This document shows positions 46,887-54,956 of a stretch of 64,000 nt of DNA, in pieces; position 1 is the first letter of the stretch, and every line of letters begins with the position of its first letter. The notes under the pieces are model-generated. The model was not told the origin of the DNA. It ran no database searches and worked only from the letters and a program-made list of their open reading frames with translations. The translations under genes were made by a program, and so were the position numbers. Location of the stretch: assembly GCF_008298035.1 (NCBI RefSeq), contig NZ_CP042910.1, forward strand, positions 3,239,001 through 3,303,000, given 5' to 3'. The DNA comes from Gimesia maris. Lineage in GTDB: Bacteria > Planctomycetota > Planctomycetia > Planctomycetales > Planctomycetaceae.

Positions 46887-48167
46887 ATGTCCTTATTTCA
46901 CTTGATCATTCAGGAAATGCAGCATCGCAAGATGAATTTTCTGCTGGGACTGTTGTCGGTTGTAGTGGCAGTAGCCTGTCTGGTGGCGGCGTTAACACTA
47001 TTGCAGGCTGATGAAATTCAGACGGAACTGATTCTGGAGAAGAAATCAGAAGAAGTGAAGCAGGCAGGTGCGCAACTGGAAGATGCAATGCGAAAAATCA
47101 CCAAAGGCCTGGGCTTCAATATTCTGATTTTACCGGCAGATGAGGATCTGAGTGAATTTCACCTGACGGGTATGGTTGCGAAAACGATGCCTGAAGAAAA
47201 TGTGAAAAAACTGGCTAATTCAGATATCGTGACGGTCAATCACCTGTTACCGATGGTCGCTAAAAAAGTTACCTGGCCGGAAAAAGAATGCGAAATCATT
47301 CTGACCGGGACACGGGGTGAAGTTCCCCTGTTGGAGCGGGCTCTGAAAAAACCGCTTCAGCAGTTAGTACCGGAAGGCTCGATGGTGCTCGGATATCAGA
47401 TTCAGAAAAAACTCGGACTCAAAGTCGGAGATGAAGTCAAACTGTTGGGCCAGCCATTCAAGGTCTCCCTGGCCTATCCCGAACGGGGGAATGCTGATGA
47501 CAGTACGGTCTGGATTAATTTAAAACAGGCTCAGGAATTATTGGGCATGCAGAATCTGGTGAATGCAATCCTGGCACTGGAATGTAATTGTGCAACAGAA
47601 GACCGTGTTGCTGAGATCCGCAAAGATGTTGGAGAAATTTTACCCGGCACTCAGATCATCGAACGAGGCCCCCCTGCTCTGGCGCGGGCAGAAGCCCGCA
47701 ATAAAGCGCATGCGACCGCAGTCGCTTCACTGGAACAGGAGAAGGCCAATCGGATTCAACTGATAGAACGACATGCGGATTTTGCTGCCGTACTCGTACC
47801 TCTGGTGGTACTCGGCTGTGGAGCCTGGATCGGTTTTCTGTCGCTTGAGAATGTACGACGTCGTGCGACTGAGATCGGGATTCTGCGGGCAATCGGTCTA
47901 AGGTCTTCCCAGGTTTTTGGGATCTTTATTATTAAAGCCATGCTGATTGGCTTGATCGGTGCCCTGCTCGGTTATTTTCTGGGATATGGAATTGGCGTGA
48001 TCTGGGGCAAGTTACCGGATTCCGTTCATCCCCAGGATGTGCTTTTCTCAGGTCGCTGGCTCCTGTTGAGCCTGGTGTTTGCACCACTTTTGGCGAGTTT
48101 AGCCAGCTGGATTCCCGCTTTGATGGCAGCGAGACAGGATCCTGCAACGATACTTCAGGAAGGATGA
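46887..48167 (+). CDS. FtsX/MacB-type ABC transporter permease
   Basis: Four membrane helices in the MacB/LolC arrangement: one near the N-terminus (FLLGLLSVVVAVACLVAALTLL), then a large external domain (~45-285) rich in charged residues, then three C-terminal helices (DFAAVLVPLVVLGCGAWIGFL; IFIIKAMLIGLIGALLGYFLG; WLLLSLVFAPLLASLASW). The region ENVRRRATEIGILRAIGLRSSQVFGIF is the signature coupling segment. These proteins usually drive lipoprotein release or efflux mechanically rather than carrying substrate through a pore. Partner ATPase gene follows after 10 bases. Confidence 0.88.
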   Translation: MSLFHLIIQEMQHRKMNFLLGLLSVVVAVACLVAALTLLQADEIQTELILEKKSEEVKQAGAQLEDAMRKITKGLGFNILILPADEDLSEFHLTGMVAKTMPEENVKKLANSDIVTVNHLLPMVAKKVTWPEKECEIILTGTRGEVPLLERALKKPLQQLVPEGSMVLGYQIQKKLGLKVGDEVKLLGQPFKVSLAYPERGNADDSTVWINLKQAQELLGMQNLVNAILALECNCATEDRVAEIRKDVGEILPGTQIIERGPPALARAEARNKAHATAVASLEQEKANRIQLIERHADFAAVLVPLVVLGCGAWIGFLSLENVRRRATEIGILRAIGLRSSQVFGIFIIKAMLIGLIGALLGYFLGYGIGVIWGKLPDSVHPQDVLFSGRWLLLSLVFAPLLASLASWIPALMAARQDPATILQEG

Positions 48168-48177
48168 TCAACCAGAT

Positions 48178-48867
48178 ATGTTACTGGAACTGAAAGCGCT
48201 GACGAAATCATTTAAATCAGGTTCTCACCGTGTGCAGGCTGTGGATGGGGTCAGTCTATCGATAGATGGTGGCGAGTTTGTAGCGATTCAGGGGCCCAGC
48301 GGGTGTGGAAAGTCGACACTGCTTTTAATGGTAGGAGGGCTGTTGAGTCCGGATAGCGGACAGGTATTGATTGAAAATACCGATCCTTATGCTTTATCAA
48401 ACGATCAGCGTGCCCGTTTCCGATCGACGCATCTGGGATTTGTATTTCAACAGTTCCACCTGGTGCCCTACCTGAACGTACTGGATAATGTGCTGGCACC
48501 AGCATTGGCAACCCGTTTGCCCGAATCGCGTCAGCGCGCCGCAGAACTGATTAATAAATTTGGACTGGAGCCGCGTCTGCATCACACGCCGGCAGAACTC
48601 AGTACTGGAGAAAAACAACGCGTCGCTTTAGCACGTGCCTTATTTCATCAACCCAAAGTGCTGCTGGCAGATGAACCCACCGGTAATCTGGATGCTGAAA
48701 ACTCGGAAATTGTTTTGAATGTTCTCAATGAATTCGCACAAAACGGTGGCTGTGTTTTAATGGTTTCGCATGATGATCAGGCAGTGCAGTCGGCGCAGCG
48801 GGTACTTGGTATCAATGCGGGGCGTCTGTCACCTCAGACTGAAAAAGAAGCGTTAATCAACTCTTGA
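48178..48867 (+). CDS. ABC transporter ATP-binding protein (LolD/MacB type)
   Basis: Walker A GPSGCGKSTLLLMVGG, Q-loop FVFQQFHLVPYLNVLDN, signature LSTGEKQRVALARAL (Ser-Thr-Gly variant), Walker B LLADEPTGNLD, and the switch His in MVSHDDQ. The spacing and the DEPTGNLD motif are those of the MacB/LolD subfamily, which pairs with FtsX-like permeases such as the gene just upstream. All catalytic residues are present. Confidence 0.92.
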   Translation: MLLELKALTKSFKSGSHRVQAVDGVSLSIDGGEFVAIQGPSGCGKSTLLLMVGGLLSPDSGQVLIENTDPYALSNDQRARFRSTHLGFVFQQFHLVPYLNVLDNVLAPALATRLPESRQRAAELINKFGLEPRLHHTPAELSTGEKQRVALARALFHQPKVLLADEPTGNLDAENSEIVLNVLNEFAQNGGCVLMVSHDDQAVQSAQRVLGINAGRLSPQTEKEALINS

Positions 48868-48901
48868 ATCGACAAGTGAAATCTCAAATTCAGGTAAACT
48901 T

Positions 48902-50497
48902 ATGAAATATCTCTGCGGTAAGAATGGGAAACTGTCAACACTGTCTCCCAGCCGGACAGGAAGAATTAATAGCGGAATGGCAATCGCAGGGGGCTCAATC
49001 CTGTTTCTGGCTGTCATGCTGGGGTTACTGATCTACTCTCCCCCCAAAGAGAAAACGCAAACTCACACAACGGCGAATGAAGACGACTCGCTGGTAATGT
49101 ACTGCGCAGCAGGCATTAAACCACCGGTAGCGGCAGCGGCAGCACAATTTGCGGAAGAAGAATTCGGCATTCCCGTGCATCTGCAGTATGGCGGTTCTGG
49201 AACCCTGCTCAGTAATCTGCAGGTGGCGAAGAAAGGTGATCTGTACCTGGCGGCCGACACCAGCTATATCGAAATTGCCCGTGAGAAAGGTCTGCTTGAT
49301 GAAGCGATTTCGGTAGCCCGAATGCATCCTGTGATTATGGTCAAAAAAGGGAATCCCAAAAAAATACAATCAATTGATGACTTGTTGAAAGCAGATGTGA
49401 CGTTTGCGTTAGCCAATCCCGATGCGGCTTCGATTGGAAAGCTGACCAAAAAGAAATTGACTGAAGCTGGCAAGTGGGATGCGGTTTCCAGGTCGGCACG
49501 CGTTTTTAAACCAACAGTATCGGAGATTTCTTCTGATGTCCTGTTAGGGGCCGTCGATGCTGCGATTGTCTGGGATGCCACCGTGAATCAGCATCCAGAG
49601 AAAGCCTCCATGGTTGATGTGCCAGAATTTTCAGACACGATCAAAAATGTGACCGTTGGCGTTTTGAATTCTTCTGATAAACCGCAGCAGGCACTGATGT
49701 TTGCCCGTTATCTGCAGGCACCGGAAAAAGGGCAGAAGCAGTTTGCGGAAAAGGGCTATGAAACAGTGCAAGGGGACGCATGGGATCCTCATCCGACGAT
49801 TCTGCTCTTCAGTGGCGGAGTGAACCGGTTGGCGATTCAAGATACTTTGAGAGAGTTTGAACAACGCGAAGGAGTGACGGTCAATACGGTATACAACGGG
49901 TGTGGTATTCTGGTGGGACAGATCAACAGTGGCCAGCGGCCCGATGCCTACTTCGCCTGTGATACTTCTTACATGGTGCAGGTCCAGCCGAAGTTTACCC
50001 TGCCTCTCACAGTAGCTGAGACAGATATGGTCATCATTGTAGAGAAAGGGAATCCCAAACAGATCAAATCGGTGTTTGATCTTACCGGAAAAGATATCAA
50101 GGTGGGGCTGGCACATCATGAACAGAGCGCCCTGGGAGCGTTGACTAAAAGATTACTGGGCCCGCTTGTTCACAACGATCAAAGTCTCTACGACGCTGTG
50201 CAGCCGAACGTCAAAACGAACACCCCCACTGCGGATCTGCTGGTCAATCAGTTGAGGACCGGTTCACTGGATGCGGCTATTGTGTATCGCGCAAATATTT
50301 CGAAAGTGACGGACAAGCTGGATGTGGTGGAAATCAAAGAGGGGCGTCCTCTGGCGGAACAGCCTATCGCGATCCTCAAATCGACTAAGTATCCGAACCT
50401 GATGCAGCGTCTGGTGGATAAGCTCACGGCGGCTCCTTCGCGGGCAATCTTTGAATCCAGTGGATTTCGCTGGCGCATTGCTTCGGGGTCGCTATGA
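48902..50497 (+). CDS. Membrane-anchored protein with two ModA-like binding domains
   Basis: One N-terminal helix (MAIAGGSILFLAVMLGLLIY) anchors the protein outside the membrane. Two periplasmic-binding domains of the molybdate/tungstate type follow in tandem. Domain 1 (~64-290): MYCAAGIKPPVAAAAAQF, YGGSGTLLSNLQ, GDLYLAADTSYIEIA. Domain 2 (~297-531): LLFSGGVNRLAIQDTLREFEQ, NGCGILVGQINSG, DAYFACDTSYMVQV. The two are alike in layout but diverged in sequence, which points to an old duplication. ABC binding proteins usually carry one such domain. It overlaps the downstream permease by four bases, so the transporter is almost certainly its partner. Confidence 0.87.
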   Translation: MKYLCGKNGKLSTLSPSRTGRINSGMAIAGGSILFLAVMLGLLIYSPPKEKTQTHTTANEDDSLVMYCAAGIKPPVAAAAAQFAEEEFGIPVHLQYGGSGTLLSNLQVAKKGDLYLAADTSYIEIAREKGLLDEAISVARMHPVIMVKKGNPKKIQSIDDLLKADVTFALANPDAASIGKLTKKKLTEAGKWDAVSRSARVFKPTVSEISSDVLLGAVDAAIVWDATVNQHPEKASMVDVPEFSDTIKNVTVGVLNSSDKPQQALMFARYLQAPEKGQKQFAEKGYETVQGDAWDPHPTILLFSGGVNRLAIQDTLREFEQREGVTVNTVYNGCGILVGQINSGQRPDAYFACDTSYMVQVQPKFTLPLTVAETDMVIIVEKGNPKQIKSVFDLTGKDIKVGLAHHEQSALGALTKRLLGPLVHNDQSLYDAVQPNVKTNTPTADLLVNQLRTGSLDAAIVYRANISKVTDKLDVVEIKEGRPLAEQPIAILKSTKYPNLMQRLVDKLTAAPSRAIFESSGFRWRIASGSL

Positions 50498-51441
50498 CAG
50501 AGCCGAGTACGAACGAACAGAAAATACGGGAATTTAAACCCCGCTCTGATTTGGCATTCTATACAATTTTTATTTCCATCAGTGCGTTTTATGTATTCCT
50601 GATTGTGGCGATGCTGACCGCCGAGACTACTTATACCACGCCCGATCACATCTGGAAGGCATTTGCCAAGCCGGAGATTCGCTACGCGATCTGGTTAAGT
50701 CTGATCTCCTGCGCCATTACGACAGTGCTTTCGCTCTGGGTTTCTGTGCCGATTGGCTACCTGATGTCGCGGCACGAATTTCCCGGTAAAACGCTGATTG
50801 ATGCCATCCTGGACATTCCCATCGTGCTGCCTCCACTGGTGATTGGGCTATGCCTGCTGATCCTGTTTCAGGTCGAAATTCCGCAGATTGAATGGCTCAA
50901 CAGAATGGTCGCCGAAAAGTCAGGAGTGGAATATCTGCCCAGCGCATCGACGGCGCAAACTGACTCGGTTGATGACGTGATTCGCAAAGTGACAAAAGTG
51001 ATTTTCGGAAAATCAATCGGGGTGACCTACGAAATCCCCAGCGTGATTCTGGCTCAGTTCATGGTGGCCTGTGCTTTTGCAGTGAGGACGATGCGAGTTA
51101 CCTTTGATCAGATTGGCCCGCGATATGAACAGGTGGCCTTAACGCTGGGCTGCAGTCGAGGACAGGCTTTCTGGCGTGTGGTCTTTCCTCAGGCTTATCG
51201 TGGGCTGCTGGCGGCGGGCACACTCGCCTGGGCACGCTCACTGGGTGAGTTCGGTCCGATTCTGGTCTTTTCCGGGGCAACCCGTATGAAAACAGAAGTG
51301 CTGCCAACCACGGTGTTCCTGGAACTGACAGTCGGTAACATCGAAGGTGCTGTTGCCGCCTCATTGATTATGGTCGTGGCTGCCTTGATTGTACTGGTGA
51401 TTGCCCGTATGTTTGGGCTGACCCGCGGCGCTGCGATATAA
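50494..51441 (+). CDS. ModB-like ABC transporter permease
   Basis: Inner-membrane channel of a molybdate/tungstate/sulfate-type importer. Five to six helices: FYTIFISISAFYVFLIVAML, WLSLISCAITTVLSLWVSVPIG, IPIVLPPLVIGLCLLILF, then helices in the second half. The EAA loop that contacts the ATPase reads ALTLGCSRGQAFWRVVFPQAYRG. A ~50-residue polar segment between helices (residues ~130-180) is longer than in typical ModB. The start codon overlaps the stop of the binding protein. Confidence 0.9.
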   Translation: MTEPSTNEQKIREFKPRSDLAFYTIFISISAFYVFLIVAMLTAETTYTTPDHIWKAFAKPEIRYAIWLSLISCAITTVLSLWVSVPIGYLMSRHEFPGKTLIDAILDIPIVLPPLVIGLCLLILFQVEIPQIEWLNRMVAEKSGVEYLPSASTAQTDSVDDVIRKVTKVIFGKSIGVTYEIPSVILAQFMVACAFAVRTMRVTFDQIGPRYEQVALTLGCSRGQAFWRVVFPQAYRGLLAAGTLAWARSLGEFGPILVFSGATRMKTEVLPTTVFLELTVGNIEGAVAASLIMVVAALIVLVIARMFGLTRGAAI

Positions 51442-51498
51442 ATGTGATCTTTCGAACTCTGCTATGACAGCGATCTCAACTACCTGATTTGACAGATT

Positions 51499-52230
51499 AT
51501 GATCTCAGTAAAAAAACTTTGTGTCCAGGTTGGCGAATTCCGTCTGAAAGACGTCAGCTTTGAAGTGCCGGGGGGACACTATGCCGTTCTGATGGGTAAG
51601 ACCGGCAGCGGTAAAACAACGATTCTGGAAACTATCTGTGGCTTAAAAAAGGTCCAGTCGGGCATAGTTTCCCTGAACGGCAGACACATGACCGATGCCA
51701 GTCCGGCTGAGCGTGAAATAGGATATGTTCCCCAGGATGGCGTACTGTTTCATACAATGACGGTTCGCGATAATCTGTCATTCGCTTTAGAAGTGCGAAA
51801 ATGGAGTCAGCGGGATATTAATTTACGGGTGGACGAATTGGGAGAATTGCTGGGAATCAGTTCTCTGCTGGATCGAACCCCCTTTGGTTTGAGCGGAGGA
51901 GAAACTCAACGAGTCTCCCTGGGACGTGCTCTGGCTGCGAAACCTTCCATTCTCTGTCTGGATGAACCATTGAGTGCCCTGGATGAAGACACCCGTGGCG
52001 ATATGTGTAAGTTGCTGAGTGAAGTGCAGCGTATGACCGGCGTGACAACCCTGCATATTACTCACAATGCATCCGAATCTGAGCGTCTGGGAGATATCAA
52101 ACTGATAATCACCGAAGGGGTGGTCCGCAGTCTGCCACAAAAGACAGGAGAATTCCCGAGAGAAAATTCTACTGACAGTCAGGCAACCGAAACAAAGACA
52201 GATACTTCAGCAAAAATGAAAGCGCAATAG
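51499..52230 (+). CDS. ModC-like ABC transporter ATP-binding protein
   Basis: Walker A MGKTGSGKTTILETI, Q-loop IGYVPQDGVLFHTM, signature LSGGETQRVSLGRAL, Walker B LCLDEPLSALD, switch His in ITHNASE. The DEPLSALD motif places it with importers of the molybdate/sulfate/polyamine class. No C-terminal TOBE/Mop molybdate-sensor domain is present (243 residues only). The stop is two bases before the MoaD-like start, so translation is coupled. Confidence 0.92.
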   Translation: MISVKKLCVQVGEFRLKDVSFEVPGGHYAVLMGKTGSGKTTILETICGLKKVQSGIVSLNGRHMTDASPAEREIGYVPQDGVLFHTMTVRDNLSFALEVRKWSQRDINLRVDELGELLGISSLLDRTPFGLSGGETQRVSLGRALAAKPSILCLDEPLSALDEDTRGDMCKLLSEVQRMTGVTTLHITHNASESERLGDIKLIITEGVVRSLPQKTGEFPRENSTDSQATETKTDTSAKMKAQ

Positions 52231-52232
52231 CA

Positions 52233-52511
52233 ATGAAGATTAAGGTGGAATATACAGCCCAGGTCAAAAAAGCGGCCGGCACCGGTACTGAAGAATACGA
52301 AATTCCACCGGGAAGTACGTTGCAGGATCTGGTGAAGCGGGTCGCAGAAACGCATTCGACTGCTCTGAAGCCTCTGCTGTTTCCGGATTCAGATGTTCTG
52401 CATCCCTCCATCCTGTTGTTTGTTTCGAATGAACAGGTATTATGGGAAGAACCACGGACGCTGGAACCTCAGCAGGTCGTGTCGATTCTCTCCCCGATTT
52501 CCGGGGGATGA
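52233..52511 (+). CDS. MoaD/ThiS-family sulfur carrier
   Basis: A ubiquitin-like protein of 92 residues: IKVEYTAQVKKAAGTGTEEYEIPPGSTLQDLVKRV at the start and VVSILSPISGG at the end. The terminal Gly-Gly is the residue pair adenylated and thiocarboxylated in MoaD and ThiS. The adjacent HesA/MoeB-like gene supplies the likely activating enzyme, and the upstream ModC-like ABC genes suggest molybdopterin rather than thiamine. It is placed two bases after the ATPase stop. Confidence 0.88.
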   Translation: MKIKVEYTAQVKKAAGTGTEEYEIPPGSTLQDLVKRVAETHSTALKPLLFPDSDVLHPSILLFVSNEQVLWEEPRTLEPQQVVSILSPISGG

Positions 52512-52568
52512 GGAACACTCCTTAATTATTATTAAACAGAAATCCCGCCTCAAGATACAGGAGTCATG

Positions 52569-53318
52569 ATGTCCGGTTTTGCGCCCCTGACGGATGAAGA
52601 ACGAGCAGTTTATGAGTGGCAGATCTGGGTGCCCGAATTTGGAGAAGCCGGACAGGAGAAACTCAAAAACGCATCCGTTCTGATTTCGCGATGTGGTGGC
52701 CTGGGAAGTGTGGTCGCATACGAACTGGCGGCGGCGGGAATCGGAAAACTGGTGATTGCGCATGCCGGGAATGTCAAGCCGAGTGACTTGAACCGTCAAT
52801 TGTTAATGACGCATGACTGGCTGGGGAAACCTCGCGTCGAATCTGCTGAGCGACGTTTGAAAGAGTTGAATCCCCGACTGGAAATTGTGGCTGTTCCAGA
52901 AAATATCAGTGAGCAAAATGCAGAGCAGCTTGTGAATCAGGTCGATCTGATTGTCGACTGTGCCCCGCTCTTCCCGGAACGCTATGCGATGAATCGCCAG
53001 GCGGTCTTACAGAAAAAACCGCTCGTGGAATGTGCCATGTATGACCTGGAAGCCCAGTTGACCACATTTATTCCCGGGCAGACCGGTTGTCTGGCCTGTC
53101 TGTATCCCCACGATCCTCCTGCCTGGAAACGGGAGTTTCCCGTATTTGGTGCAGTCTCTGGAACGGTTGGCTGCATGGCAGCGATGGAAGCGATCAAGGT
53201 CATCAGTGGACTAGGTGAGACACTGGCGAATCAACTGCTGATGTTCGATCTGCGGGATATGACATTTCAAAGAAACCGGATCTTACGTCGAACAGACTGT
53301 GCTGTCTGTGGAGTCTGA
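52569..53318 (+). CDS. HesA/MoeB/ThiF-family protein, altered nucleotide site
   Basis: Expected to adenylate the C-terminus of the MoaD-like protein encoded just upstream. The ATP fold is recognisable: VLISRCGGLGSVVAYELAAAGIG and SDLNRQLL. The usual acidic stretch before it (DFDxVxLSNLQRQ) reads HAGNVKPSDLNRQ, so the Asp that holds magnesium is Gly here, and the opening GAGGLGS is SRCGGLGS. The zinc cysteines are kept: CLACLYPH and CAVCGV at the C-terminus. A weakened or different catalytic mechanism is possible. An ATG three bases upstream is an alternative start; AGGAG favours this one. Confidence 0.85.
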   Translation: MSGFAPLTDEERAVYEWQIWVPEFGEAGQEKLKNASVLISRCGGLGSVVAYELAAAGIGKLVIAHAGNVKPSDLNRQLLMTHDWLGKPRVESAERRLKELNPRLEIVAVPENISEQNAEQLVNQVDLIVDCAPLFPERYAMNRQAVLQKKPLVECAMYDLEAQLTTFIPGQTGCLACLYPHDPPAWKREFPVFGAVSGTVGCMAAMEAIKVISGLGETLANQLLMFDLRDMTFQRNRILRRTDCAVCGV

Positions 53319-53360
53319 GTTAGTTACTTTAATATGAAGACAATCCCGTGAGGTATTACA

Positions 53361-54794
53361 ATGAAAACGTTTTTTCTCCAACTGTCGCTGGTAACAATTC
53401 TGTTTCACTGGACAACGTCTGCCGCGATAACAAGGGTTGCTGCGGCGGAAGCTGATGGCAATCCGGAATGGCGTGGTGCTGCTGCTTCTGTTGTGATTAC
53501 GCCGGACAAACCGATGTGGATGTCAGGCTATGCAGCCCGCACGAAACCTTCAGAGGGAAAAGTGCATGATCTGTACGCCAAACTGCTGATTCTGGAAGAT
53601 AGCCGCGGCCAAAAAGTGGTGATTATCACAACCGACCTGATTGGAATTACGCCAGCACTTCGCGATCCCATTGCTGCGCGTCTTGAATCGGATTTTAAAA
53701 TTCCTTCTGTCGCCCTGTTGATGAACGCTTCCCATACGCATTGTGGACCCGAATTACGGGAAGACAAAGCGACCCGCCGCGGACTGGGAGGAGATCGAGG
53801 TGCTGAAGCCCGGCAATATACGAAAATGCTGGTTGAGAAACTTCTCAAGGCGATCGAAGCAACTCTGCCTCGACTTGAACCGGTTGAGTTGAAGTATGCT
53901 TCCGCGCGGGCCGGCTTTGCGATGAACCGTCGTCTGCCCACTCCCAAGGGAGTGATTAATAGTCCCTACCCGGAAGGCCCTGTAGATCAGCGGGTACCGG
54001 TATTGATTGTAGAACGGCCTGATCGTTCTCTGGTGGCAGCTTTGTTTGGCTATGCCTGTCACAATACGACGCTCAGCTTTTACCAGTTTTGTGGTGACTA
54101 TGCCGGATATGCCCAGGAATATCTGGAAGACGCTCATCCGGGGATGGTGGCGCTGTTTATGATGGGCTGTGGTGGAGATCAGAATCCCTATCCACGCCGG
54201 TCTCTGGATCTGGCGAAACAGCACGGTCGTGCGCTCTCCAATGCTGTTGAGGTGGCTCTCTCCGTCAAACAGCCTCGTGAAATTCATGGGCTACTGGGAA
54301 TTGCCATGGAAGAGGTCGAACTGGAATTTGCCGCGCCCCCTTCCCGGGAAGAACTGCTCAAACGGAAAGAAACAGGCAACAAATATGAACAGAGCCACGC
54401 GATTCGTCTCCTGGATCAACTCGATGAGCGGGGGGGGATTCAGACCAGTTATGCCTTTCCTCTGCAGGTCATTCAGTTTGGGAATGATCTGACTTTAGCA
54501 GCCATTTGTGGCGAAACGGTAGTAGATTATTCTCTCAGACTGCAGCAGGAACTGAAATCAGGGAATGAGAATTCCCAGGAACAGGAGCCTGTTGTCTGGA
54601 TTGCCGGTTATTCGAATTATGTTTTCGGCTATCTTCCCAGTCTGCGTGTCCTGAAAGAAGGGGGCTACGAAGGGAACAGAGCCATGATTTATACTTCGTA
54701 CCCCGGTCCCTTTGCTGAATCGGTCGAGCAGCGGGTGGTTTCCAAAATTAAGGACCTTACTGCTCAAGCCAGAATGTCCACCCAGCAGAAGTAG
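53361..54794 (+). CDS. Secreted ceramidase-N-terminal-domain protein
   Basis: A signal peptide (FFLQLSLVTILFHWTTSAA) precedes a domain like the N-terminal catalytic part of neutral ceramidase: GAAASVVITPDKPMWMSGYA, DLYAKLLILEDSRGQKVVIITTDLIG, and ASHTHCGPEL, which supplies His ligands of the active-site zinc. Length (477 aa) is shorter than full neutral ceramidase, which has an added immunoglobulin-like domain. Such proteins are numerous in Planctomycetes, and their substrate is mostly unproven. It is 42 bases after the HesA-like gene, but a shared function is not evident. Confidence 0.85.
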   Translation: MKTFFLQLSLVTILFHWTTSAAITRVAAAEADGNPEWRGAAASVVITPDKPMWMSGYAARTKPSEGKVHDLYAKLLILEDSRGQKVVIITTDLIGITPALRDPIAARLESDFKIPSVALLMNASHTHCGPELREDKATRRGLGGDRGAEARQYTKMLVEKLLKAIEATLPRLEPVELKYASARAGFAMNRRLPTPKGVINSPYPEGPVDQRVPVLIVERPDRSLVAALFGYACHNTTLSFYQFCGDYAGYAQEYLEDAHPGMVALFMMGCGGDQNPYPRRSLDLAKQHGRALSNAVEVALSVKQPREIHGLLGIAMEEVELEFAAPPSREELLKRKETGNKYEQSHAIRLLDQLDERGGIQTSYAFPLQVIQFGNDLTLAAICGETVVDYSLRLQQELKSGNENSQEQEPVVWIAGYSNYVFGYLPSLRVLKEGGYEGNRAMIYTSYPGPFAESVEQRVVSKIKDLTAQARMSTQQK

Positions 54795-54900
54795 TCTCAA
54801 TTTCGATCATCAATTTGTTTTACTTTTGTCTCAAGTGCGAGGATTTTTAAATTTCCATTTCGCTTTTCCAGGCGGTTGATTTAGAATGCATGAATGTTTG

Positions 54901-54922
54901 TTAAAGATATTATTATCTTTAA
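54901..54922. promoter_or_regulatory. 22-bp AT-rich palindrome
   Basis: TTAAAGATA-TTAT-TATCTTTAA has perfect 9-bp arms 35 bases upstream of the ATG at 54957. It could be an operator or a leader hairpin. No T-run follows. Confidence 0.4.
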
Positions 54923-54956
54923 AGGTTCTATTCTTCCCCGCCTGGAGTAGTCAGTG

